From: Deltaproteobacteria bacterium
GTDB taxonomy: Bacteria; Myxococcota; Kuafuiibacteriia; Kuafuiibacteriales; Kuafuiibacteriaceae
Assembly (NCBI GenBank): GCA_020632995.1
Contig: JACKEN010000005.1
Span: 310,001 to 374,000, forward strand
Reading direction: 5' to 3'
Length of the DNA stretch: 64,000 nt
This document shows positions 42,913 through 51,951 of the stretch, in pieces. Each line of letters begins with the position of its first letter. Position 1 is the stretch's first letter. Under the pieces are notes generated by a model, which saw only the letters and a program-made list of their open reading frames with translations, did no database searches and was not told where the DNA came from. The position numbers and the translations under genes were made by a program.

Positions 42913-44634
42913 TCACAGGCCAAGGAAGACGAAACCCCGCGGGCCGAGGCCGTCCAGCACCAGGTGGTCACCCTCGATCCTCGGGGTGCCCTCGAGCCCC
43001 TCGGCCCACAGCACCTTGGGCTTCCCGGTTACCGCGATCTTCAGCGGCCCGGGGGCGGCCTCGGTGTGGAAGTTGGCCACGAAGAGGGCCCGGGCGCCCG
43101 CGTAGGCGCGCAGGATCGCCAGCCCACCCCGGCTGGCCCCCTCCACCGGGAGCATCGTCACGTCGCCCCGGGCGAGCGCGCGGTGGCCCTCCCGGACCCG
43201 GATCGCGGTGCGGTAGACGCTGCGCAGGCTGTCTTGCCCCTGCTCCTCGGCCACGCTGACCCCCGGCCCCTCCGGCGCGTCGTACCAGGGGCGGCCGGTG
43301 GTGAAGCCGTGCCCGGGCTCCGGCACCCAGCGCATCGGGGTCCGCTTGTCCTCGTCCTTGGGCTGGGCGCCGCCCTGCATCCCGAGCTCTTCACCGTAGT
43401 AGATGAAGGGCGTGCCCGGCATCGCGAGGAGCGCAGCGGCCGCGATCTTCGCCGCCGGCAGGTCACCCTGCAGTTGGCGCATCACGCGGGGCATGTCGTG
43501 GTTGGTGAGGAACGGGGCCTCGAAGCCGCGGTCGGCGTACGCCTTGGCCGCGGTGGCGTCGTACTGCACCAGCGACACCTTGAGGCCGTCCCTGGCCGCC
43601 GCGACCAGGGCGTTCGCGGCGTCGAACGAGAAGGCGAGCTGGAACTCCTCGCCGTGGTCGCCGCGGTACTTCGCCACGGTGTCGGAGTCCGTCCACGCCT
43701 CGGCCACGTAGAGGGCCTCGGGGTGCGCGGGATCCAGCCGCGCCCGCAGCCGCTTCATGAACGCGTGGGTCTCGGGCTGGTCCACCAGCACCCCGTCCTC
43801 GCTCTCGAAGAGGTGGCGCACCGCGTCCACCCGGAACCCGTCCACCCCCTTGTCCAGCCAGAACGCCATGGCGTCGCCCATGGCCTGCTCGACCTCGGGG
43901 TTGGCCAGGTTCAGGTCCGGCATCCCCGACCAGAACAGGCCGTAGAAGTAGTCGCCCTTCCCGGTCTCGTGCCACACGCTGGCCCCGTCCCAAGGCCGCT
44001 TCCAAGCCTGGGGTCCCGGGTCGGCGGAGCCGCCCCACCCCCCTTCGCGGGCCTTTGGCCCGCTGCGCGCTTCGCTTGCACCGTCCGGGCTGTCGCGGAA
44101 GGTGTAGAAGCCCCGGTGCGCCGCGCCCTTGCCGCTCGCCGCGTCCATGAACCAGGGGTGCTCACGGGCGCTGTGGTTGAGCACGAAGTCGATGATCACC
44201 TTGATGCCGCGCTTGTGGGCCTCGGCGAGGAAGCGCTCGAAGTCCGCCATGGTGCCGTAGTCCGGGTTCACGCCCTGGTAATCGGTGACGTCGTACCCGT
44301 GGTAGCTCGGCGAGGGGTGGATGGGCATCAGCCAGATCCCGGTGATGCCGAGGTCGGTGTCGGTGTTCGGGTCGCCGTCGTTCAGCAGGTCGAGGCGGCT
44401 GGTGAGCCCGTTGAAGTCGCCCACCCCGTCGCCGTCGGAGTCGGCGAAGCTGCGGACGAAGATCTCGTAGAAGACCGCGTCGCGCCACCACTCGGAGCTC
44501 GCAGGGCCGCTTGCGGTTTGGACCGGCGCGGCCGCCGCTGCAGGTGAGGTTGCGGTCGCGCCGGGGCCGGGATCGTGCCGGCAGCCGACGATGGCGGCGA
44601 GGGTGATGAGCAGGGAGGGGACCGCGCGCTTCAC
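42913..44634 (-). CDS. GH13 alpha-amylase family lipoprotein, paralogue 2 (with in-frame insertion)
   Basis: The 573-residue product has a lipobox (AAIVGC, Cys18), an Ala/Thr/Pro linker and a full GH13 barrel: 'YEIFVRSFADSDGDGVGDF', 'KVIIDFVLNHSA', nucleophile D270 in 'GFRVDAVRHLF', acid/base E312 in 'YVAEAW', D380 in 'FLTNHDMPRV', and the C-terminal domain ending 'LGPRGFVFLGL'. It resembles maltodextrin-acting amylases/glucosidases. It aligns residue for residue with the upstream paralogue until about residue 185, where it has a ~24-residue Gly/Ala/Pro-rich insertion (186-209) carrying a DNA palindrome. GTG start, 27 nt after the upstream gene. Confidence 0.9.
   Translation of the reverse strand: MKRAVPSLLITLAAIVGCRHDPGPGATATSPAAAAAPVQTASGPASSEWWRDAVFYEIFVRSFADSDGDGVGDFNGLTSRLDLLNDGDPNTDTDLGITGIWLMPIHPSPSYHGYDVTDYQGVNPDYGTMADFERFLAEAHKRGIKVIIDFVLNHSAREHPWFMDAASGKGAAHRGFYTFRDSPDGASEARSGPKAREGGWGGSADPGPQAWKRPWDGASVWHETGKGDYFYGLFWSGMPDLNLANPEVEQAMGDAMAFWLDKGVDGFRVDAVRHLFESEDGVLVDQPETHAFMKRLRARLDPAHPEALYVAEAWTDSDTVAKYRGDHGEEFQLAFSFDAANALVAAARDGLKVSLVQYDATAAKAYADRGFEAPFLTNHDMPRVMRQLQGDLPAAKIAAAALLAMPGTPFIYYGEELGMQGGAQPKDEDKRTPMRWVPEPGHGFTTGRPWYDAPEGPGVSVAEEQGQDSLRSVYRTAIRVREGHRALARGDVTMLPVEGASRGGLAILRAYAGARALFVANFHTEAAPGPLKIAVTGKPKVLWAEGLEGTPRIEGDHLVLDGLGPRGFVFLGL
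44047..44063. repeat. Palindromic hairpin inside an amylase gene
   Basis: GCGGGCC-TTT-GGCCCGC is a perfect 7-bp stem with a 3-nt loop. It lies inside the ~72-nt in-frame segment (44008-44079) absent from the neighbouring paralogue, so it may be a REP-like palindromic element inserted into the coding region. Confidence 0.55.
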
Positions 44635-44661
44635 GGGCCAAGGAGGGCAGAGATCGGGCCC

Positions 44662-46305
44662 TCAGTCCAGCCGGATGAACGCGAAGCCCCGGCCCTGGAT
44701 GTCGCTGATCGTCAGCGGGCTGTTGCCGGAGATGGACGAGGTGGCGACGCCCTCGGCGAGGAGCAACGTCGGTGCCCCGTCCGCCTGGACCGTGAGGCCG
44801 GTGGCGGGGTCGGCCGAGAAGTTGGCCACGAAGAGCACCGTCTCCGACCCCTTGCTCCGGGTCCAGGCCAACACGCTCGTCGAGCCGGACACCGGCACCA
44901 GGTCCTGACCTCCATCACCCAAGGCCGGGTGGAGGTGCCTGAGCGCGATCAGGTCGCGGTAGAGGCTCCACATGGACCCGTCGACGTCACGCTGCGCCGC
45001 TACCTCGACACCCGCCGGTTCGGTGCTCGCCCACCAGGGGTCGCCGGTGGTGAAGCCCTTGCCGGGGGCCTCGTCGGTCCACGGGAGGGGCGCGCGCTTG
45101 TCCTCGTCCTGAGGCGTGCCACCGCCCGCCATGCCCAGCTCCTCGCCGTAGTAGAGGAACGGGGTGCCGGGCATCGCGAGCAGAGTGGCGGCGGCCAGGC
45201 GGGAGGACGGGATGTCCTTCAGCAGCGTTCGCAGCGTTCGCTCCTGGTCGTGGTTCGACAGGAACGGCGCCTCGTATCCGCGGTCGGGGTATGCCTCGGC
45301 GGAGTTCCGCAGGACCACCTTCAGGCCCTGCGGCGTCCCATTCTTGATGGCGTCCTTGATGGTGGCCGCCACGTCGAACGAGAAGGCGAGCTGATACTCG
45401 TAGCCGTCGCCCCAGTAGTCGCGCAGCGTATCTACGCCCACCCATGCTTCGGCGAGCAGGAGCACGTCCGGGTACTCGGCGTGGAGGCGCTCGCGCATCC
45501 GCTGCATGAAGGCGTGGGTCTCGGGCTGATCTGCAAGCTGTCCGTCATCGCTCTCGAACAGGTGCCGGGCCGCGTCCACCCGGAAGCCGTCGACCCCCTT
45601 CGAAGCCCAGAAGCGCATCGACTCGAAGACCTCCTCCTCCACCACCGGGTTGGCGAGGTTCAGGTCGGGGAGGAGCTCGCCGAACAGCGCGTAGTAGTAG
45701 CTGCCGTTCTCCTCGAACCACACCGGGCGGCGGTCCCACGAGCGGGTCCAGCCGGGGTCCTCGTCGCGCCACACGTAGTAGCCGCGGAACTCGGCCTGGG
45801 GCCCCATGGCCGCGGACTCGAACCACGGATGCGTCTTGGCGGAGTGGTTGAGGACGAAGTCGAGGATCACGCGCATTCCGCGGCCGTGGGCCGCGGTCAC
45901 GAACGCCTCGAAGTCGTCGAAGTCGCCGTACTCGGGCCTGAGGCCTCGATAATCGGCGATGTCGTAGCCGTGGTAGCTGGGCGAGGGGTGGATCGGCATG
46001 AGCCAGATCGCGTCCACGCCGAGGTCCGAGCTCGTGGTCGGATCCCCGTCGTTCAGGTAGTCCAGGCGCGCGGTCAGGCCTTGGAAGTCGCCTATGCCGT
46101 CGCCGTCGGAGTCGGCGAAGCTGCGGACGAACACCTCGTAGCCCACCGTGCCCCGCCACCAGCCCTGCTCGTTGGGGGAGGTGGGCGGCGGGCGGCCGGA
46201 GTCGGGGGTGCCGGCGTCGGCGCCTCCGTCGAGGGTCTCGGAGCCGCTGCAGGCGGCCAGGCCGGTGGCCAGGGTGAGGAGCGCGAGGGGGAGGACGGTC
46301 TTCAT
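44662..46305 (-). CDS. GH13 alpha-amylase family lipoprotein, paralogue 1
   Basis: The 547-residue product has a lipoprotein signal (MKTVLPLALLTLATGLAAC, Cys19) and a 'DGGADAGTPDSG' linker. The GH13 barrel has 'YEVFVRSFADSDGDGIGDF', 'RVILDFVLNHSAKTHPWF', nucleophile D244 in 'GFRVDAARHLF', acid/base E286 in 'LLAEAW' and D353 in 'FLSNHDQERTL'. The C-terminal beta domain is complete. It and the next gene are recent-looking paralogues and form a two-gene operon. The ATG 46305 has GGAG 9 nt upstream. Substrate is probably starch or maltodextrin at the cell surface. Confidence 0.92.
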   Translation of the reverse strand: MKTVLPLALLTLATGLAACSGSETLDGGADAGTPDSGRPPPTSPNEQGWWRGTVGYEVFVRSFADSDGDGIGDFQGLTARLDYLNDGDPTTSSDLGVDAIWLMPIHPSPSYHGYDIADYRGLRPEYGDFDDFEAFVTAAHGRGMRVILDFVLNHSAKTHPWFESAAMGPQAEFRGYYVWRDEDPGWTRSWDRRPVWFEENGSYYYALFGELLPDLNLANPVVEEEVFESMRFWASKGVDGFRVDAARHLFESDDGQLADQPETHAFMQRMRERLHAEYPDVLLLAEAWVGVDTLRDYWGDGYEYQLAFSFDVAATIKDAIKNGTPQGLKVVLRNSAEAYPDRGYEAPFLSNHDQERTLRTLLKDIPSSRLAAATLLAMPGTPFLYYGEELGMAGGGTPQDEDKRAPLPWTDEAPGKGFTTGDPWWASTEPAGVEVAAQRDVDGSMWSLYRDLIALRHLHPALGDGGQDLVPVSGSTSVLAWTRSKGSETVLFVANFSADPATGLTVQADGAPTLLLAEGVATSSISGNSPLTISDIQGRGFAFIRLD

Positions 46306-46457
46306 GGGTTCAGCTCCGAGGCTTAGCGGGCGCGACCCGGGCCCGAAAGGCAAGCCCGTGTACGACCCGCGGGCGGATCGCTGGATGGGCTTGTCAACCG
46401 GACGTGGTCGGATCATGGTCGGTTCCGCGAAGATACACTCTGTGGTGGAAACACTAG

Positions 46458-46480
46458 TGACGCACGTCAGAGTTGCGCAA
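46458..46480. promoter_or_regulatory. Paired palindromes in the divergent amylase/transport control region
   Basis: TGACG-CA-CGTCA (46458-46469) and TTGCGCAA (46473-46480) lie side by side in the 240-nt gap between the divergent GH13 pair and the transport operon. Both are good shapes for dimeric repressor sites, and the placement could control both directions. No regulator gene for the locus is in the window. No firm promoter could be set. Confidence 0.35.
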
Positions 46481-46545
46481 GTGCCTCTGGTGGTGCAAGG
46501 TCCCGCGTGGTCCGGATCACGGACCCCACGGGGAGAGACGATTCC

Positions 46546-47433
46546 ATGAAAGCCAACATCCTCAGCTCCACAGTTCTCCTGGCGATCCTCTCTGTTGCCG
46601 GCTGCAAGTCCGGTGGCGCCGCCGAGGGCGGCGCGGCGGCGGATGACGGATCCGTGTCCCTCCTGGATCCGGCCGGTGACGACAACGGCCCCGGCACCTA
46701 CGTGTACCCGACCGACCAGGTCTACAAGAAGGGCGCGTTCGACCTCCGCAGCCTCGAGGTGGTGCCGGTCGGCAACGACATCGAGTTCCGCGTGAAGGTC
46801 GAGGGCCGCATCGAGGACCCGTGGGACAGCAAGGCCTGGGGCGGCAACGGCTTCTCGGTGCAGATGGCGTTCATCCACATCGACATGGATCACGCGCCCG
46901 GCTCCGGGGTGCAGGTTGGGTTGACGGGCACCAACGTGCGCTTCGCGCCCGAGGAGGCCTGGGACAAGGTCGTGATCATCAGCCCCCAGGGCCCGACCCG
47001 CGTGAACAGCGAGGTCGACCAGAAGGCCGCGGACTACAAGGCCAACGTCATCGTCCCCAAGATCACCCGCGCCTCCGGCAAGACGCTGATCGCGGTGGTC
47101 GGCAAGGAGCAGCTGGGCAGCATGCCGGCCAAGGGCTGGGGCTACCAGGTGCTCATGCAGAGCAACGAGGGCTTCCCGACCAAGACCGACCTGTTGACCC
47201 GCAAGGTCAACGAGTTCGAGGGGCAGCACCGCTTCGGCGGCGGCACCGACTTCGACAACGACCCGCAGGTCATCGACATCCTGATGCCCCCGGCCAAGGG
47301 CACCGCGGCGGAGGCCGACGCCCAGCACGCGGCCCTCAGCAAGTACAACAAGGAGTCCACCGGCACGATCGAGGACGGCACCATCAAGCCCGAGGACTGG
47401 GCGGTGGTGCCGATGGTGTACCCCGGTCAGTGA
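46546..47433 (+). CDS. Glucodextranase C-like (DOMON-like) lipoprotein
   Basis: The 295-residue product has a lipoprotein signal (MKANILSSTVLLAILSVAGC) and then a beta-sandwich domain: 'LLDPAGDDNGPGTYVYPTDQ', 'GAFDLRSLEVVPVGNDIEFR', 'VQMAFIHIDMDHAPGSGVQV', ending 'EDWAVVPMVYPGQ'. This is the pattern of the glucodextranase C-terminal / DOMON-like carbohydrate-binding family found with amylases and pullulanases. It is here a stand-alone lipoprotein, probably a surface or periplasmic glucan binder. The start was set at ATG 46546, which gives the lipoprotein signal. First gene of the transport operon. Confidence 0.75.
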   Translation: MKANILSSTVLLAILSVAGCKSGGAAEGGAAADDGSVSLLDPAGDDNGPGTYVYPTDQVYKKGAFDLRSLEVVPVGNDIEFRVKVEGRIEDPWDSKAWGGNGFSVQMAFIHIDMDHAPGSGVQVGLTGTNVRFAPEEAWDKVVIISPQGPTRVNSEVDQKAADYKANVIVPKITRASGKTLIAVVGKEQLGSMPAKGWGYQVLMQSNEGFPTKTDLLTRKVNEFEGQHRFGGGTDFDNDPQVIDILMPPAKGTAAEADAQHAALSKYNKESTGTIEDGTIKPEDWAVVPMVYPGQ

Positions 47434-47462
47434 AGCCCTGTTGACGAGGCTGGAGGCATCCG

Positions 47463-49496
47463 ATGCGACGCGCACAACGGTCTTGGATTCGCTGGCTGGT
47501 GATCCTGGGGGCGTCGGGCATGGCCCCCGAGGCGCTGGCCGACACCGCCAACTTCGAGCTGAGCGGGAAGATCTACACGAAGTGGCTCTACAAGAACGAC
47601 GACACCCGCGGGTGCCTCTCGCTCTCGAACCCCTTCTGGCAGGACAACATCGGCGGCGGTAACGGCGTCTGTAGCGAGTTCCAGCTCGACATCAAGGGCC
47701 GGGTCTCGAAGTACGTGGTGACCGGCGTCCGGGTGAAGAGCCGCTTCGGCGCGCTGTGGCAGGACTGGTGGGAGAACGGCGACATCCGCTGGGACTTCCC
47801 GAACGACACCAAGTTCTGGGAGAACACCTCCGGCGAGTCGCTCGGCCAGAACCACGCCGCGTACATGAAGCTGCGCGGGGCCTATATCCGGGCCGCGCTG
47901 CCCATCCCCACCGTGCGCTGGGTCCACTTCGGGGCCAGCGACTTCGGGATGTTCAATGAATGGACCATCGGCAAGTCTCGTTACATCGACCGGGACAACG
48001 GCAACGGGGTGTTCTTCGAGGGCGACATCGGCGACGGCCTGCTGAAGTACCACACCGCGGCCGTCGCGCTGCCGAAGCTCTACGTGGGCCCCCGCTGGAA
48101 CACCGGCCTCAAGGACGCCGACCCGCTCGCGGGCTTCTGGGGCGCCGACTGGGCCTACGCGGCCAAGCTGAGCTCGAGCCCCACCAGCGACCTGAACGTG
48201 GCCCTCGTCGGCGTCTACATCAACGACTGGGAGGCCGACAAGAACGACCCCGACAAGCTGGGCGACACCGACAACGCGGACCACGCGATTGATCTCGAGC
48301 CGCGCTTCCAGGCGGTGAACAGCACCCTCGAGGCCCAGTACTCCCCGAGCGCGCTCGAGTGGCTGAGCATCAACGGCCTGTTCGCGATGGCCTACAACCG
48401 CGTGAACCACGACTACGCCACCAACGCGGTGGCGAACGACCAGGGCTTCTCGCCCATCGTCTACCTGCTCGACGCCGACGGGAACCCGAAGGGCGCCACC
48501 GGCGCGGCCGGCACCCTGCGGGTGGAGCTGTACGACCCGCTCGAGATCGGGTTGAGCGCGAAGTTCGAGTACTTCAACATCGGCCAGCACTTCAACGCGA
48601 TCTTCGGCGCCCGGCGCGAGTCCGACGTGCTCTTGACCGACGGCTTCCTCGCCACCGGCTTCATCTCCGGTGGTCAGCTCCCTACGCTGAACCTCGCCAA
48701 CGAGTTCGTCGACTTCGACGAGCCCTGGTTCGAGAGCATCATCGGGTGGCACGGCGGCACCGGTGTGCTCGAGTACGTGTGGGGCGGGCTCAAGGCCAAC
48801 GCCGAGTACAGCTTCATCACCTACAACACGAACATGCAGGGCCGGGACGTCGACAACCAGTACCCCGACTTCCTGTACACCGACGGCTTCACCGACGTGC
48901 AGGCCTTCACCGCCGACAAGGACTACGCCAACATCTACGACCGCGGTCGTGACGCGCGCAGCGTCTACGCCGAGTACAAGGACCGGCGCTCGCACATCGC
49001 GGTGCTGAACGGCGACTACCTGCTCCCCTTCGGCACCAACTTCGTGGTCAAGACCAAGCTGAAGTGGATCCACGACACCGACAAGCGCAACAACGTGGTG
49101 GACGGCAGCGAGGCCCCCTACTGCCTGCGGGAGTCCTTCACCACGGGCGAGGAGGTCCGCCGGGCGGATTGCGACGACTACAAGGGCGACCTGTACCTGG
49201 CGTTCCTCGGGGCCAGCTACCAGCTCACCGACGAGCTCAAGGCGGGCCTGGGCTACGAGTTCCAGTATTGGGATGAGATCAATCGCTCGGGCAACCAGGA
49301 TGCGGGCTTCCGCGACTACAAGACCAAGAAGCACACCGCACGGCTCACCACGTCCTACAACTTCGGCGGCCTGACCTTCAGCTACCTGCTAGAGTATCTG
49401 CACAAGGACCAGGACCGCGACGCGGAGCTCCCCGGCACCTTCGACCAGCACTGGCGGGTGTGGCGCTCCAAGGCCACGGTGGAAGCAGGGTGGTGA
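47463..49496 (+). CDS. Outer-membrane beta-barrel protein, candidate maltodextrin porin
   Basis: The 677-residue product has a signal peptide (ending 'ASGMAPEALA') and a mature part full of alternating aromatic/polar strands, such as 'NFELSGKIYTKWLYKNDD', 'FVVKTKLKWIHDTDKR', 'YQLTDELKAGLGYEFQYWDE' and 'HTARLTTSYNFGGLTFSYLL', and ends in an aromatic residue (VEAGW), as outer-membrane barrels do. Length suggests a large barrel of 18 or more strands. The place between a glucan-binding lipoprotein and an ABC importer suggests it carries maltodextrins across the outer membrane; this is inference. No TonB box or plug was seen. Confidence 0.72.
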   Translation: MRRAQRSWIRWLVILGASGMAPEALADTANFELSGKIYTKWLYKNDDTRGCLSLSNPFWQDNIGGGNGVCSEFQLDIKGRVSKYVVTGVRVKSRFGALWQDWWENGDIRWDFPNDTKFWENTSGESLGQNHAAYMKLRGAYIRAALPIPTVRWVHFGASDFGMFNEWTIGKSRYIDRDNGNGVFFEGDIGDGLLKYHTAAVALPKLYVGPRWNTGLKDADPLAGFWGADWAYAAKLSSSPTSDLNVALVGVYINDWEADKNDPDKLGDTDNADHAIDLEPRFQAVNSTLEAQYSPSALEWLSINGLFAMAYNRVNHDYATNAVANDQGFSPIVYLLDADGNPKGATGAAGTLRVELYDPLEIGLSAKFEYFNIGQHFNAIFGARRESDVLLTDGFLATGFISGGQLPTLNLANEFVDFDEPWFESIIGWHGGTGVLEYVWGGLKANAEYSFITYNTNMQGRDVDNQYPDFLYTDGFTDVQAFTADKDYANIYDRGRDARSVYAEYKDRRSHIAVLNGDYLLPFGTNFVVKTKLKWIHDTDKRNNVVDGSEAPYCLRESFTTGEEVRRADCDDYKGDLYLAFLGASYQLTDELKAGLGYEFQYWDEINRSGNQDAGFRDYKTKKHTARLTTSYNFGGLTFSYLLEYLHKDQDRDAELPGTFDQHWRVWRSKATVEAGW

Positions 49497-50893
49497 TGAT
49501 GCGCACATTCAGCAGGACAACCTTGACTCGGTGGGGGGTTTGGGGCGCCCTTGTGGTCATGGCCCCCGGGTGCGGGGTGGAGGCTCTCTTCGGAGAGGCC
49601 TTCGACAAGAAGCACGAGCTGCCCACCACCGTGATCTCGGGCACGGTGTCGGTGGCCGACGCGGAGATCCAGGTCTTGCAGACGGACGGCACGGCGGTGG
49701 AGTGGCTGGACGCCAGCAACGCGGGCAACGCCTTCGAGATCGCGCTGCCCTCCGCCGAGTACCAGAACCTCCGGCTGGTCGCGACCAAGGGTGAGAAGCA
49801 GGTCCGGGCCCTGGTGCCGCGGCTGGCGGCGCGCTCCACCACGGGTGACCTGACCGTCGACGCGGTGACCACCACCGAGCTCATCATCATCGAGGCCAAG
49901 ATGAGCGCCGAGGCCAAGACCCTGGCCACGGTGTCACCCGAGGTGCTGGCCGGCGTGAGCCGGGTGATGGAGACCTCCTTCGGGGAGCCGGGCACCGCGC
50001 AGGACTTCCAGAGCTGGGTGGCCAAGATCATCGACGCGGCCGACGAGGCTGGCACCACGCTGCCCTTCCAGACCCCGGTGCTCGACACCAGCTACGCGAC
50101 CGTCACCTCTGGTCTGAGCCAGGCCTGGCTCGACGCCGCGAACCTGGACTACGACGGGAACGGCCAGACCAACACCGGCACCACCGCCACCGATGCCTTC
50201 GACGCCGCGCTCGAGGAGCTGGCCCAGACCTACGACTTCGCCGAGTGCCTCGACCCCGACAAGATCCGGGTGGTCTTCGAGGTGGACTTCAACTCGGGCC
50301 TCAAGGACGGCAACTGCTTCGCGATCAACCGCTTCAAGTGGGCGTCCGACGAGCCGGGCAAGTCGATGTTCATCGTCGGCGGCATCCACAAGGACTCGCC
50401 GGTGCAGGACCCCGAGCTGGACAAGGCGATGAGCAACACCGGCGGCTGGGTCCCGAACAAGATCCCCATGTACGATGACGGCACCAACGGCGACGCGGTG
50501 GCAGCAGACAACATCTGGACGATCTACTTCGACATGCCGCGTGGGGCGCGGGTGGGCTACAAGTTTACGTGGGGCAAGCCGGGCCTCCTCTGGACGGGGA
50601 CCGAGGAGTGGCCGGGCAACCAGCGGATCCTGGAGGCGGTGGACGTGAACGGAGACAACATCGTCTTCCGACGCGACAACTTCCAGGACGAGGCGACCAA
50701 CAAGGACCTCTCGAACCTCTATATCCGCGGGTCCGGTAGGATTGACTGGGAGACCGATGCCAACATGGACGGTGTCCCTGACGCGCGCGAGCGCATGATT
50801 GATGTCGATAACGACTGTGTCCTCGACGAATGGATGACTCCCGCTGGCGTGGGGCCAGCGACCGTCGACTGTGCTGAGATCGGGGGCCAGTGA
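49496..50893 (+). CDS. Surface lipoprotein with carbohydrate-binding-like domain
   Basis: The 465-residue product has a lipoprotein signal ending VVMAPGC. Residues 35-250 are mixed, with an Ala/Thr-rich helical part. Residues about 265-420 form a beta domain with 'FKWASDEPGKSMFIVGGIHK', 'MYDDGTNGDAVAADNIWTIY' and 'YKFTWGKPGLLWTGTEEWPG', resembling starch-binding/'choice-of-anchor X'-like modules. The C-terminus has 'DANMDGVPDARERMIDVDND', a calcium-loop-like repeat. The ATG overlaps the barrel gene's stop (TGATG). It is probably an outer-membrane glucan-capture protein. Confidence 0.65.
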   Translation: MMRTFSRTTLTRWGVWGALVVMAPGCGVEALFGEAFDKKHELPTTVISGTVSVADAEIQVLQTDGTAVEWLDASNAGNAFEIALPSAEYQNLRLVATKGEKQVRALVPRLAARSTTGDLTVDAVTTTELIIIEAKMSAEAKTLATVSPEVLAGVSRVMETSFGEPGTAQDFQSWVAKIIDAADEAGTTLPFQTPVLDTSYATVTSGLSQAWLDAANLDYDGNGQTNTGTTATDAFDAALEELAQTYDFAECLDPDKIRVVFEVDFNSGLKDGNCFAINRFKWASDEPGKSMFIVGGIHKDSPVQDPELDKAMSNTGGWVPNKIPMYDDGTNGDAVAADNIWTIYFDMPRGARVGYKFTWGKPGLLWTGTEEWPGNQRILEAVDVNGDNIVFRRDNFQDEATNKDLSNLYIRGSGRIDWETDANMDGVPDARERMIDVDNDCVLDEWMTPAGVGPATVDCAEIGGQ

Positions 50894-50912
50894 AATGCGA
50901 AGGAGAGTGAAC

Positions 50913-51884
50913 ATGCTTCAGGGGAAGAAGTTCGCAGTGCTGGGTTCGGTGTTGGCGTTGGGTCTGGCCACTGCTTGTGGTGGCGAGGACAACAACAACA
51001 ACAACAACAACACGAACAACAACAACAACAACACGAACAACAACAACAACAACAACACGGGCTTTCAGCAGCCCGAGGGCACCACGCCGCTGTCGTTCTG
51101 CATCGACGACTCCGCCAACGGGACCTACGAGGCGGGCGACGGCCTCAAGTGGAAGGGTACGTTGCTGTACGACGAGACCACTCGCATCGTCGAGAACCCG
51201 GGCAACTGGGATGGTCCCTACCCGCCCGTCTATGACGATGGTCCGTGGAACGCTGGCGGTCACGAGCCCATCGGCCAGACCGCAGGGGACCATGTTTGGT
51301 GCGTGACCGCATTCTTCGCGACCCCCACCGAGGACACGCCCTTCGAGTATGGCGCCGAAGACGCCGCCGGCTGGATCTGGGTGGGTGGCAACGGCACGTT
51401 CACTGTGCCGGCGAACTCCACCGCCGAGATCATCGCCGATCCGCTGGTGATCGAGGCGCACGGCACCATCGACATGCGGCTCACCATCGACACCTCGACC
51501 TTGGCGGCCGGGTACCAGATCGACCCGGCCACCGACACCGTGAAGGTCAAGGGCTCCTACGCCTCGTGGGTGGAGATCCCCTGCGTGGACGACGGGACCA
51601 AGGGTGACGCGACCGCTGGTGATGGCATCTTCACCTTCGTTCTGAGCGAGAACGTGGGCGTGGGCACCAACCTGAAGCACGCGGGTCTCCTCCGGACCGG
51701 CCAGCAGGCTGAGTTCGTGTTCGTGTTCAACGAGGGGCTCGAGTACAAGGGCGAGGTAGCCGGGCAGGGGGTCGCTCCCTTGACGCAGGGCGTCAAGGCG
51801 GAGATCTCCACCGACGGGACGACCTGGACGGACACGCCCATCAACTACCTGGACAGCAACCACAACACCTACATCCAGCCCTGA
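50913..51884 (+). CDS. Surface lipoprotein with poly-Asn linker and binding-like domain
   Basis: The 323-residue product has a lipoprotein signal (GLATAC) and then a 23-residue Asn/Thr linker encoded by AAC repeats. The mature part contains two beta modules, the second with 'VKVKGSYASWVEIPCVDDG', 'TKGDATAGDGIFTFVLSE' and 'EFVFVFNEGLEYKGEVAG'. The motif DDGT-x-GDA-x-A-x-D is shared with the upstream lipoprotein, suggesting the same fold. An AAGGAG site precedes ATG 50913. A strong terminator follows. Probably a glucan binder held away from the membrane by the flexible linker. Confidence 0.68.
   Translation: MLQGKKFAVLGSVLALGLATACGGEDNNNNNNNTNNNNNNTNNNNNNNTGFQQPEGTTPLSFCIDDSANGTYEAGDGLKWKGTLLYDETTRIVENPGNWDGPYPPVYDDGPWNAGGHEPIGQTAGDHVWCVTAFFATPTEDTPFEYGAEDAAGWIWVGGNGTFTVPANSTAEIIADPLVIEAHGTIDMRLTIDTSTLAAGYQIDPATDTVKVKGSYASWVEIPCVDDGTKGDATAGDGIFTFVLSENVGVGTNLKHAGLLRTGQQAEFVFVFNEGLEYKGEVAGQGVAPLTQGVKAEISTDGTTWTDTPINYLDSNHNTYIQP
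50991..51059 (+). repeat. AAC trinucleotide microsatellite within the lipoprotein gene
   Basis: The array reads (AAC)7 ACG (AAC)6 ACG (AAC)7 ACG. It encodes a poly-Asn linker with Thr interruptions. Unit changes keep the frame, so copy-number variation would alter linker length only. Confidence 0.9.
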
Positions 51885-51951
51885 TGGGTCTGGACTGACA
51901 GGCAGATAGGGCTCGGCGTCGCCACGTGCGGCGCCGGCCCGTGGTCTGGAC

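Noticed and set aside
50991..51059. CRISPR-like repeat
   Set aside because: It is a simple trinucleotide tract inside a coding frame with no spacers.
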